Shown here in pieces: positions 47,867 through 57,006 of a stretch of 64,000 nt of DNA. Positions within the stretch are counted from its first letter, which is position 1, and each line of letters begins with the position of its first letter. The position numbers and the translations under genes are program-made. Where the stretch lies: contig MU832628.1 of the NCBI GenBank assembly GCA_029204225.1, positions 1 to 64,000 of the forward strand, in the 5' to 3' direction. Source of the DNA: Diphasiastrum complanatum (Eukaryota > Streptophyta > Lycopodiopsida > Lycopodiales > Lycopodiaceae). The notes beneath the pieces are model-generated. The model did not search any database. It saw only the letters and a list, made by a program, of their open reading frames with translations, and was not told where the DNA came from.

Positions 47867-48520
47867 AAGCAATGAATCGAGCTGAGAGAGAGAGAGAAAA
47901 AAAAAAGTATGAGCGGGAGGGAGTAAGCTGCGTCTGCTTCCCTGAGAGGGTTCCCAATTGCAAGTAGAGGAGCATCTGCTTCGTGACACTCAGTGTGACT
48001 AGCATAACCAATGAGAGATTTTGACAGCAATGGATTGATTTAGGCAAGAGAAGCTTTGGCTATGGTGTGACAGACCAAATTTGCAACTAATTAATCAATC
48101 ATTTTTTTTATTGTCTCTTGGATCGTCTGCACTTTCAGATTGCGTGTGCTCCTTCCTCTCTCAATAAGCCCCTTCTTCACTTTTGTCACATTTCCTCAAG
48201 ATGAAGCCAGGAAGATGAACTCCGTGATTAGCGAGGGATAGAGAATGTGGGCAATGATAGACAAAAAGGGTTTTGTCTATTATCATTGGTCCACGTTTGC
48301 CCTAAACTTTTTTGAAGGGCATTTGAAGTGCATTTGAAATGATTGAAAATGACATGTCATTTAGAAATCTCTAGAGAGAACATGTGACTTTAGAAATTCA
48401 TAGAAAGAGAAGTTTCTATAAAGAAAAAGGTATAAAAGGGCAAGAGAGAAAAGGAGAGGCTTGCATCATGATAAAGAGAGAGAAAGAAAGAAAGAAAGAA
48501 AGAAAGAAAGCTTTATTAAT

Positions 48521-48550
48521 GTCTTTTCCATGCCAAAAGGCATATAAGAC
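48521..48550 (-). ncRNA. LINE 3' two-part hairpin (ORF1-only copy)
   Basis: RNA sense: outer stem GUCUU/AAGAC, inner stem AUGCC/GGCAU with loop UUUU; then auuaauaaagc and a UUUC tail. Confidence 0.7.
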
Positions 48551-48744
48551 TGAAGAGGTAGTACAACAGAGTAAATGGAACTCGGACGAGACAGTGTCGT
48601 CAACAGAAAACTAGACTAAAACTAAAACGTAAAACGTAAATAGCTATGTAAAGAAAGCTCATCTCTCACGCAGGAGAGGAAATAGATGGCCGTAGCTCAA
48701 AACATCTCTCACGTAGGAGAGGGAGAAGAATCTGAAATTTTAAG

Positions 48745-49309
48745 TTATGCAATTTTAACCAAGACTGGGCGTCTGTCTCGAAAGAGAGTCCAGAAACCAT
48801 TGGCCTTAGCATCTACGATGATTTTCTTTCTCTCAGTCCATTGAATGGCTATGAAGTCTTCATCCATAAGAATAGTAGACCCCTTCAGGCAGCCTCTTTT
48901 ACGCAAAACCTTTTGACGAAGCAAAGAATCGTAGAAACATTGTGGTGGGTTGGAGCTTACCCACCCAAGCAGCATATATGACATCCTCTTTGAGACCAAA
49001 AGTGGAATGAGAATCAATGATACGGGGGAAATCAGACAAAAATTTAGCTGAAAGAGATGGAGACAGTGGGGGGGATGAAGATGAAGGGGTAAAAGAGGGA
49101 GAGGAGGAAGAATGAGTAGAGGGGGTAGTGACAGTAGGAGAAGAGGTGGAGCTTGCGAGAGTGGAGGGTAGGGGTGAGGGAGAGGAAGCAGGAGAGGGAG
49201 GGGGCAAGGTAAAGGGATTTGGAGTTGTAGTAGGGATGGCTGAGAAGACAAAGGGAGAAGGGGGAGGGGTTTTCTTCCCCTTCCGATTCACAGATTGCCA
49301 ATCAGCCAT
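48745..49309 (-). pseudogene. LINE ORF1 (RNA-binding protein), one frameshift
   Basis: The ATG at 49309 opens MADWQSVNRKGKKTPPPS followed by a Pro/Ser/Thr-rich stretch in place of the coiled coil. The frame shifts at about 48915 into LRKRGCLKGSTILMDED and WTERKKIIVDAK, matching the ORF1 C-terminal domain of the complete LINE (LRLRAKLKGTFIYMDDD and WLARKKIILEAK). The RRM-like part is only partly recognisable. Confidence 0.7.
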
Positions 49310-49393
49310 AGTACCACAACTATATACAGGATTAAGGAGGGAAAAGGGGTAGAGGAAAGGCAAAAGGACAAGCAAAAGGAAGGGACAAGTAGC

Positions 49394-49418
49394 GGGGGGG
49401 GGGGGGGGGGGGGGGGGG
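49394..49418. repeat. G25 homopolymer
   Basis: 25 consecutive G in the 5' UTR of the ORF1-only LINE; a candidate G-quadruplex and a likely sequencing weak spot. Confidence 0.9.
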
Positions 49419-49743
49419 AGGAGGAGCGGGTCAAGATGCAAAAGGGAGGGCATGGACAAGGACAGGTACAAGTAGCGATGGCAGGAGGGAGGGAGAGGGA
49501 GATGGGCAGACAGCGGGACACGTAGCGATGGCAGGAGGGGACAGATAGCGATGGCAGATGGGAGGGACAGGTATGGCAGGTTAGGTAGCGATGGAGGGCC
49601 AACGACAGTATAGCAACGGGCAGCAGGAGCAAGGCATCAACAGCAGGGCGCCATCGTTGCAGGGAGCCATCGCAAGAGGGAGGAGAAGGCGCGCTGCTGC
49701 CACATAGAGAGAGAGAGAGACTGACTCTGACTGTTTTTTTATA

Positions 49744-49880
49744 TTTTAGGGTGTTTTTAGGGTTCTTAGGGTTCTTTAGGTTTCAAAGGAAAAATAGCAA
49801 TGATGTGAGTGGAGAGAGAGAGAGAGTGTTCTCGTTTATTCATGTTCAATAAGGTTGTTTTTTTGGTGCTTAGGGAGGAG

Positions 49881-49925
<45 letters not shown>

Positions 49926-49968
49926 CGCTGCCGGGAGGACGAGCACTTGGTGGACGAGCACTTGAGTG

Positions 49969-50010
<42 letters not shown>
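49744..50010. repeat. Telomere-motif/GA composite units
   Basis: TTTAGGG-type copies at 49744-49780 are followed by gaaaaatagcaatga and GA runs at 49811-49826, 49883-49922 and 49972-50010. A gacgagcacttg word is tandemly repeated at about 49938-49965. Confidence 0.85.
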
Positions 50011-50015
<5 letters not shown>

Positions 50016-50450
50016 AGGGTTTTTTTAGGGAGGAAGGTCAGGAGGAAGATTGCGGGCGTCGATCATTATTGGCAATAGAGCAGATCGGGAGGAGTGTCTG
50101 GAGAAAAGATCAGGAGGAGTGAAGTGTAGGATTTTTTTCTTGTCTTAGTTTGGAGGTGGGATCTTGCTGCTGTAATTTGGTTCACAAGGGCCAAGGAAGA
50201 TGCGATTTGTCCAGAGAAATCCTCAATCCAAGCAGAGCAGTCGCGTTAGTGCCGTACAGAACTCGAAGCTGCTCTGGTGGGTTCCTGCGCCTTTAACACG
50301 CCTCTTAGAAATCGGGTTTCCGGTGAAGAGTGTGATTAGAGGAGAGATGGCGGGAAAGAGAGGGCTCTAGGGATGCCCAGTAAAGGAGAGAGGGAGAGGG
50401 AGAGAGAGAGAGGAGAGAGACGGGTGATGGAGAGACTGTTGCTTTTTAGG

Positions 50451-50499
50451 ATTAGGGTTTTTTAGGGTTTTTAGGTGAAAAATAGCAATAAAGTGAGTT

Positions 50500-50570
<71 letters not shown>
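50451..50570. repeat. Telomere-motif/GA composite unit
   Basis: attagggttttttaggg, then gaaaaatagcaataaagtg, then a GA run at 50502-50570. It has the same order of parts as the units at 474, 49744 and 53719. Confidence 0.85.
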
Positions 50571-50572
<2 letters not shown>

Positions 50573-51196
50573 CCAGCAGGAAAAGAAAAGGAGAGAGATG
50601 TGGTTAGGGTTAGGGGTTCATCATTACGTTCATGCTTTCTCAGAATAATGAACAAGTTTTTGATTTCCTGTTGTTAGCTTGGAGATTGGGTGCCCTATTG
50701 ATCTGTGTCACCTATTCTCAATTTGAGTGTTGTCACGAAATTCATATCTTTCAGTTGTGTTTTTCGGTTAGCAGTGTAAGCAGGTGCAGATTATGCGGTT
50801 AAGCTCTTCTCAAATCGCGAAATCATAGCAAAAACCTAACTCCTACCATTTTCAGGTCTCTTCAGGTGTCTTTGTTTTTTGTCCAGGGTTTTGTTGTTCA
50901 TTTATCTGTTCATTTATGGATGCAAGAGAGATTTTACAATTTGGATTAGGTTGCAAAAAATGATTCAGAATAGTAGCATTGGGAGTAAGAGGGAGTGTTG
51001 AGACACCTAGAGTCAGAGTCAGTTTGGTTTCAGTGTGTTTTGATGGTGGATGTAACTAGGTTTAGGGTTAGGTTTTAAGATTTGGGTTTAGGACATAAAA
51101 TAGTGAGGAGGTGTATAAATAATAATCTTGTGCAATTGCTGCTCACATGTGTCAGGTCTGCTCATCGCTGGCAGAGGGAGAGACAAAGAGAGAGCT

Positions 51197-51197
<1 letters not shown>
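50571..51197. other. Non-coding spacer, nothing recognised
   Basis: Scattered TTAGGG words near 50600 and 51060; no ORF of note. Confidence 0.4.
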
Positions 51198-51239
<42 letters not shown>

Positions 51240-51273
51240 AAAGAAAGAAAGAAAGAAAGCAAGCTTTATTAAT

Positions 51274-51303
51274 GTCTTTTCCATGCCAAAAGGCATATAA
51301 GAC
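51274..51303 (-). ncRNA. LINE 3' two-part hairpin (inverted copy)
   Basis: Same stems as the copy at 48521. Confidence 0.7.
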
Positions 51304-51670
51304 TAAAGAAGTACATGTCAAGTGTGTGGTAACCATGGGAGCGTATAAAATGTCTCCAAACCATAATAAAGAAAACACCTAATACAAACTATAAACTGAA
51401 ATAGACGTGTGTGCATAATAATCATATGCAGCTGTGTCAAGATTTCAAGACTGTGCCGCTGCTGTAGAAAGATGTAATGCGAGCCACAACATGAGAAAGG
51501 ATTGGAGCCTGCCGGCGGCGTTTGTGAGCATGAGCATGCCTAGTAGTAGTACGCCTTTGCATAGGATGTCTGGTGATCCTGGTAGTAACATGATGGTGAG
51601 AAGTACACTCTCTTTGATCTCTATGAGCATGTGAGCGGCTATCATCCTTGTCGCCGTCATAATCCTCATC

Positions 51671-52230
51671 CATCACAGAGCTTCCCTCAAGCACCCATCA
51701 GTATTTCAGACGATTCCTCTATCGCGCATATCTAGAGCGGACTTGGCGTAACCAGTTAGGGGTTAAGCCAGCTTCCTACCAGACCCATTTCCTGGAGCGG
51801 GATGCATCAGGGACCCCGGTCATGCCGCGCTACCTGTATTCAGGACTATCACATTGCCTCAGATTCACACTGGGACAACTTAGGGTGTCTTCTCATTAGC
51901 TAGCCATTGAGACTGGGAGGTTCCATGGTATTCCTAGAGAGGAGCGGATTTGCCAGTTATGCTCTCTAGGTGAGGTGGAGTCTGAGGAGCACTTTATCTT
52001 TCGGTGCCCTATATACTATGAGATCAGAGGGCGATATTGTTGCTTGTTTCGAGACATGCCTACCACTCTACGCTCTCTCGTAGCCTATGAGGACCCACGA
52101 TGTGTTGCTCTGACGGTACATGAGATGTTCATATTACGGAGAGATTTACACACGACACCCCAGCCTTTTACCTCCTAGCCATTGATTACTTCATTCTTTA
52201 CTAGACGGAGATTACGTGCTTTAGATCCTG
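51671..52230 (+). pseudogene. LINE ORF2 C-terminal segment, inverted
   Basis: On the plus strand the frames read ITELPSSTHQYFRRFLYR, QLAIETGRFHGIPREERI, CQLCSLGEVESEEHFIFRC (zinc knuckle C-X2-C-X9-H-X4-C) and RCVALTVHEMFILRR. The same region in the copy at 61817-63943 is on the minus strand. Confidence 0.88.
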
Positions 52231-52607
52231 AGGCCTGAGAGAACCATGATACCCTGTAGCCCTGATCATGAAGATGCTGTGAGGAGGATAGTGCAACCTA
52301 TATGTATCGTGCGTCGATCTTTGATAGCGCCTGTATCCTCTGGATTCAGGTAATGAGTTGAAGAGCTGCCTCGATCTGTATAGGTGGAATTGCAAACTCG
52401 GCCAGGAGAATCTCATGTGGAACAGAAGGCTTCGCTCAAATCAACCGAGCTAGCATAATGGTATGTAGCCGTGAAAGACTGGCCCAGTGTGAAGAGGGGA
52501 GACCTGTACACCATGCCTCTGCTGCATATAAAGCTGTGGTGGGTGAAAATGGTATCAAAGACGCGACACTTACTACGAGCATTTTGGATGGACTTCCGGA
52601 AACAAAA

Positions 52608-53280
52608 TCACTCTAGCTGAACAAGGGAGGCATGTCCCTTCCCTAGTCGGGTGGTGGTGGCGGCCTGTCTCATGCTAAAAGTAGGACCTGAGAAAAGGAC
52701 CCCCAGGTATGTGTAGGAAGGGACCACCTCTAGAACTTGTCCACCCAAAGTAAGCTCATGTCGCTGCATGAATGCTCGCGAAGTGTTGAAGACCATAACC
52801 TTGGTCTTCCCAATGTTCACCCCTAGGCCCCATCTGGTGCAAAACTCATGCAAGCAATCCAACTGTCGCTGTAGACCCTCTCTAGTCGGTGATATCAATA
52901 CCACATCGTCGGCATAAAGGAGGATAGCAATCAAGAGGTCCCCAAGCCTGCAGCCAGCACCACCACACTGTGTAATGACTCTCTCCAACTCATCAATACA
53001 CAAGCCAAAGAGGACAGGTGAGAGGGAGCAACCCTGCTTCACCCCAATAGTGCTCCAAATGTGATCGGATATGCCACTGCTATGCCGGAAGCATCCCAAG
53101 ACCCGCTCATAAAGTGCCATCACAACAAGAACAATGTCGGTGGAGAAGCCCAGGTCTTGGAGTCTCTGGATGAGCAATGAGCGAGGAACTTAATCAAAGG
53201 CTTTCCTGAAGTCCACAAAACAACAATAAACCCTCTCTCTTTTGTGCTTAGCCTCCTCAATCAAGGCCCGTAATGTGAAG
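52608..53280 (-). pseudogene. LINE reverse transcriptase fragment
   Basis: It encodes RVYCCFVDFRKAFD, a stop, VPRSLLIQRLQ, then GVKQGCSLSPVLFGLCIDELE and LLYADDVVLIS, the fingers and palm motifs with an intact YADD. Downstream it reads NIGKTKVMVFN and YTYLGVLFSGP. It is otherwise very close to the copy at 63219-63720. Confidence 0.9.
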
Positions 53281-53291
53281 ATGTGATCTGC

Positions 53292-53570
<279 letters not shown>

Positions 53571-53718
53571 ATGCGTTCCATACTGTCATTTTGTGGATGC
53601 AGGTGGAGAATGAAATGCTTTCAATTATGTAGGAATCTGTGATTTGAATCTTGAATGCTTCATGCAATCTGAGATTTTGTGAACAGTGCTGCTGTTTTTG
53701 GGATTGAATAAGTTAGAT

Positions 53719-53829
53719 TTAGGGCTAGGGCTAATTTAGGCCTAAGGTTACTTTTGTAGGGTTTCTGGGAGAAAATAGCCATAAAGTGAGGTGTTGGAGA
53801 GAGAGAGAGAGAGAAAGAAAGAAAGAAAA
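53719..53829. repeat. Telomere-motif/GA composite unit ending in (GAAA)n
   Basis: Degenerate TTTAGGG words, then gaaaatagccataaagtgag, a GA run at about 53796 and gaaagaaagaaag to 53829. The last part is also the simple-repeat tail of the LINE copy to its right. Confidence 0.8.
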
Positions 53830-54737
53830 TCAGGCAAGCGTGGGTAATGGAGGTGGGTGAGTGGGGGGAAAGTGACCGATATCGAAGGAGAGGAAGGAAT
53901 GATCAGAAAGGGTGGTGGGGGAGACACGGAAATCATAGATGATGGGTACAGAGGATGGTGACCCCATGAGATAGTCAACGACACTATGTCCTCCACTGTG
54001 GGGATGGGATGTATAACTGTCTGAATGTGGCCAGCAGGGTAAGCCATTATAAATGGCTAGCTCATGTGCCTCCCCAAACTGCAGTAAATACTCACCATAT
54101 GGAGTAGTAGGTCCCAAACTGTCCGCGGACGTCCTGGTAACTCCCAGCATATCACCGTCAAGGGCACGAACACGAAGCTGATCTGTGGTGTCAAAAAACT
54201 CTGTCTGTCGCGAAGATGTTCGGCATTAAAATCCCCAGTGAGGAGAATATGCCCCCGCTCTGAGAATCTGATAATATCTGGTGAGAGGTCCTGATACGGA
54301 GATCCAATACCCTCCGCAAAAGACGAAGACTCTGGTGGAAAGTAACATGCTGCCATAAAAAGATCTTTGTCCAAACCAATATCCTGACCCACAATGCGAG
54401 TCCATATATAGCGGGCCTGATTGTCATGTCGGATGAAGTCCAGACTCGAGTGGAGAGACTCTGTGTATAAACATGCGACCCCCCCTGAACCCCGACCACT
54501 GGCAGATCTAGTCTCTTGTCGGAATACTGAGTCCCATCTGTATCCAGGAAAAGAAGGAAGTCCACGCTTTGGGCTCTCGTGTGTCTCCATAAAGAATAAT
54601 ATATCCCAACCAGTAATAAAGTCAACCAGGTCCCCTGCAGAAGAAGATGAATGTATGCCAGCACAGTTCCACACTCCAATCCGAAGGTGGTGTGGATGGG
54701 GCCCCGGGGTGCTCCCAACCCCAGGAACCCCAAATCC
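53830..54737 (-). pseudogene. LINE ORF2 endonuclease part, one frameshift, truncated
   Basis: The frame following the ORF1 UAG is open through 21 codons to VWNCAGIHSSSSAGD, then ETHES, GGVACLYTES and LLTGDFNAEHL, all exonuclease-endonuclease-phosphatase motifs. A frameshift at about 54185 leads into GGHSVVDYLMGSP and LSDHSFLSF (catalytic Asp-His). No AUG is present at the start; the first codon of the conserved region is GUG. Confidence 0.85.
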
Positions 54738-55742
54738 CTAATGAGAAGGTCCTGTGAGAGTGCTATCAAGAAGACGCACTCGTCCATCTCTATATACGAC
54801 TCTCTTACCTGACTCTCTGGCCTCCTGGAAGGCCTTACGTCTCTCCTCCACCTGGATGTGCGTAAGGTCGTCGTCCATAAAAATAGTGGTGCCGCGGAGC
54901 TTAGCTCTGCATCGCAGAGCATCTCGTCTAGTAGCCAATGAGGTGAAGCGGATAACCAGAGTGGCGGTATCTCTGGAGGTCCTCCATGTCGTGTCCAATC
55001 CCTCCGTTCGGTGTCCTAGTGTGGTGTCCAGAAAACGTGTGGCCTTGGCTGTGGCGTCTTTTGTGTCTGGGATCCCTTTGACTCTGATATTAAGTGCCTT
55101 TTGCTCTCTAGATTTCTCTTCCTGGGTCGTGGCTGAAATTACCGAGGTAATGGGAGCACTGGGTTTAGTGCCTTTCTTCAATACCGACGCCCAAGAGAGA
55201 GCTTCTTCCTTCTGCTGTTCAATCTTCTGCTCTAGTGCCTTGATCATAGTAGTGGTGGATTCGGAGGATGAAACCTGTTTGTCGCTTATTGCTTTTTCCA
55301 ATTGCAAAATTCTAGCCTGCATGTCATTCTTTTCGGTGATTAGCGTTGCAACGGTCTCCTTAAGCTGGGACAACTCCATCTTCATGACCTGGAAGTCATT
55401 CCGGAACTGATCTTCTTGGAAAGAAGAGAATAGTTCGGTTGCTTTGGATGGGGTATAAGGGATGGGTGGGGCAGTAGGGGGTTTAGGAAAATGTAGGATC
55501 CCAGCAGGAGGGTTGGCTCGAAGGGGAGTAGGAGCTGGGTCTGTGGAGGGGGAAGAAAAAGAGGAAGGGGAAGAAGAGGAGGAGGAGGAGGAAGCTGGGA
55601 CAGAGACGGAGGCTAGCACGCAGGCCAGTACTGCCTGCGTATCAGTAGTATCTGCCACGCAGGCAGGCGTGGCAGGAGGTTTTGCCACGCAGGCAGCTGC
55701 TTGCGTGGCAGATGGGGAACGGGTGCGTTTAGGGGGTCCCAT
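54738..55742 (-). CDS. LINE ORF1 protein, 334 aa, intact
   Basis: This is the RNA-binding, chaperone-type protein of the LINE RNP. Residues 1-90 are low complexity (Ala, Cys, Thr, Ser and Pro, with a serine run). About 115-195 form a heptad-like coiled coil (LKETVATLITEKNDMQARI). About 215-300 resemble the RRM-like domain (ALNIRVKGIPDT, ATLVIRFTSL, LRCRAKLRGTTIFMDDDL). A basic C-terminal domain follows (EERRKAFQEARESGKRVVY). The order matches L1-type ORF1p. It ends at UAG (54740-54738), after which the same frame stays open into ORF2. Confidence 0.85.
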   Translation of the reverse strand: MGPPKRTRSPSATQAAACVAKPPATPACVADTTDTQAVLACVLASVSVPASSSSSSSSPSSFSSPSTDPAPTPLRANPPAGILHFPKPPTAPPIPYTPSKATELFSSFQEDQFRNDFQVMKMELSQLKETVATLITEKNDMQARILQLEKAISDKQVSSSESTTTMIKALEQKIEQQKEEALSWASVLKKGTKPSAPITSVISATTQEEKSREQKALNIRVKGIPDTKDATAKATRFLDTTLGHRTEGLDTTWRTSRDTATLVIRFTSLATRRDALRCRAKLRGTTIFMDDDLTHIQVEERRKAFQEARESGKRVVYRDGRVRLLDSTLTGPSH

Positions 55743-55865
55743 GGGTCAGGACTCAGACAGCGAGTAGGTACAGCGGGCAGGGCAGCACGTGGCAGGGGCA
55801 GCGGACAGGGCTGGCTGGCAGCGGACAGGTGGTAGGCTGGCAGCGGACAGATGGCAGAGAGAGAA

Positions 55866-56290
55866 AATATTGTCGGTTTTGGCACCAGCCAATTGGAATG
55901 AAATTCAAACCACTGGAATGTACAAATGGTGTTTTAAGTTTTTTGCATAAGTCTGCTTCCTCAGTAATAGCTTGAACTTGGATCCTTTCAGATGGTCTTC
56001 AACTCTTTAGCTTAGACCAAGCAATTTGCTTGCTTGATCGGGTGCAGCATCTGCCCTTTCCAAAACCCCAACAGCTGCTTATCGCTCTTCCTAAAACTAA
56101 CCAGCAAGTACATGTGCTCTCCGCCATCGTATTGGCATTCGAAACCTTTAAAGTCAGCTGCCCGCTCAACTGCCGAAGCACAAATCCTTCCCTAGCACTC
56201 TCAGTTACAGACATGGAATCAAATCTGTTGCCTAACTAAGTCTACACCTTAAAAAGATCCTCATGGCACGAGATCTGCCTCTGTCCATTC
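55866..56290. other. Unassigned sequence between LINE copies
   Basis: Balanced base composition with 69-71 codon frames on both strands (56030-56239 plus, 55999-56214 minus). No motif is recognised; it could be a host exon or old genomic DNA between insertions. Confidence 0.3.
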
Positions 56291-56291
56291 A

Positions 56292-56725
56292 AGAGAGAGA
56301 GAGAAAGAAAGAAAGAGAGAAAGAAAGAAAGATTTCATTAATGTCCTTGAATACCATAAGGTGCATAGGACTCAGAAAAGGTACATGTCAAGTGTGCACA
56401 TAGGAGCTTAAAGCTCAATCATCTAAAAAACAATAACTGCAAATATAATGCCTAAAGATGGCTGGCCAAGTTAGGGTCCAGCAGCCTAGAATCGAATATC
56501 ATGATGCCTATCAGCCTAGAAGAAGTGGTGGATGGTATGCTGTGAAGGTGTCACTAGGTGTGCCATGGACCTCTGCCGTCGGGTAGGCTGTCGGTGTCGT
56601 CTCTGCTGCTGTGTCCATCTGGGCTGGCGCCTAATGGCTGACTGTCTCTTTGGCCGTCGACATGGTCGCTGCTGCCGATGTATGGAAGAATCTGGAATCT
56701 CGGCCTCTCCATCTGAATCGTAGCC

Positions 56726-56726
<1 letters not shown>
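56292..56726 (-). mobile_element. LINE 3' end, 5'-truncated
   Basis: From the right it encodes an acidic patch (DSDGEAEIPDSS) followed by an Arg/Gln/His-rich tail ending at about 56525, then a 3' UTR, the hairpin at 56343-56371 and a (TTTC)n(TC)n-like tail at 56292-56333. This is a third sequence subfamily of the same LINE group. Confidence 0.75.
56343..56371 (-). ncRNA. LINE 3' two-part hairpin, variant with compensated outer stem
   Basis: Outer stem GUCCU/AGGAC (both sides changed relative to GUCUU/AAGAC); inner stem shortened to ACC/GGU around UUAU. Confidence 0.65.
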
Positions 56727-56772
<46 letters not shown>

Positions 56773-56796
56773 AGAATTAGAATTATTATTATTAAC

Positions 56797-56825
56797 GTCT
56801 TTTGGTGCCCAGGGGCACATAAGAC
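56797..56825 (-). ncRNA. LINE 3' two-part hairpin of the complete LINE
   Basis: Outer stem GUCUU/AAGAC; inner stem GUGCCC/GGGCAC, changed on both sides relative to AUGCC/GGCAU. Confidence 0.7.
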
Positions 56826-57006
56826 AAAAGAGAGTACAAAATGTGAGAAGCATTGTCCGCATAAGGACTTATTTACCAATGAAAAGACAGTAAAACTAAA
56901 ACTAAAATATCGATCTCTCTGTCTCTAAGAGAAAAGGTATCCAAGCTTGACCACCAGCTGGTGAGGGTACAAAGCAAGAGCTTAACCACCTGCTCCGCGG
57001 AGGAAA

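Larger units (their letters stand above)
48478..49735 (-). mobile_element. ORF1-only LINE derivative
   Basis: Reading leftward: a 5' UTR with repeated cctgccatcgctac words (about 49470-49600), an ORF1 (49309-48745) with one frameshift, then directly a 3' UTR and the family's 3' hairpin (48521-48550) ending in aataaagc and (TTTC)n. No endonuclease or RT lies between ORF1 and the 3' end. This is the layout of a non-autonomous half-LINE, or a LINE with a precise internal deletion. Confidence 0.75.
53830..55865 (-). mobile_element. LINE copy with intact ORF1 and truncated endonuclease
   Basis: The 5' UTR (55743-55865) has repeated ggcagcggacagg words. An intact ORF1 follows, then a UAG and in-frame ORF2 endonuclease that ends at 53830 directly in (TTTC)n(TC)n. 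There is no RT and no family hairpin. The clean change from endonuclease to a tail suggests reverse transcription of a short RNA rather than a later deletion. Confidence 0.8.

Noticed and set aside
54191-54922. 243-codon minus-strand ORF, and the 218-codon plus-strand ORF at 54754-55410
   Set aside because: Both are shadow frames of the LINE ORF1 and endonuclease, which carry the recognisable motifs.
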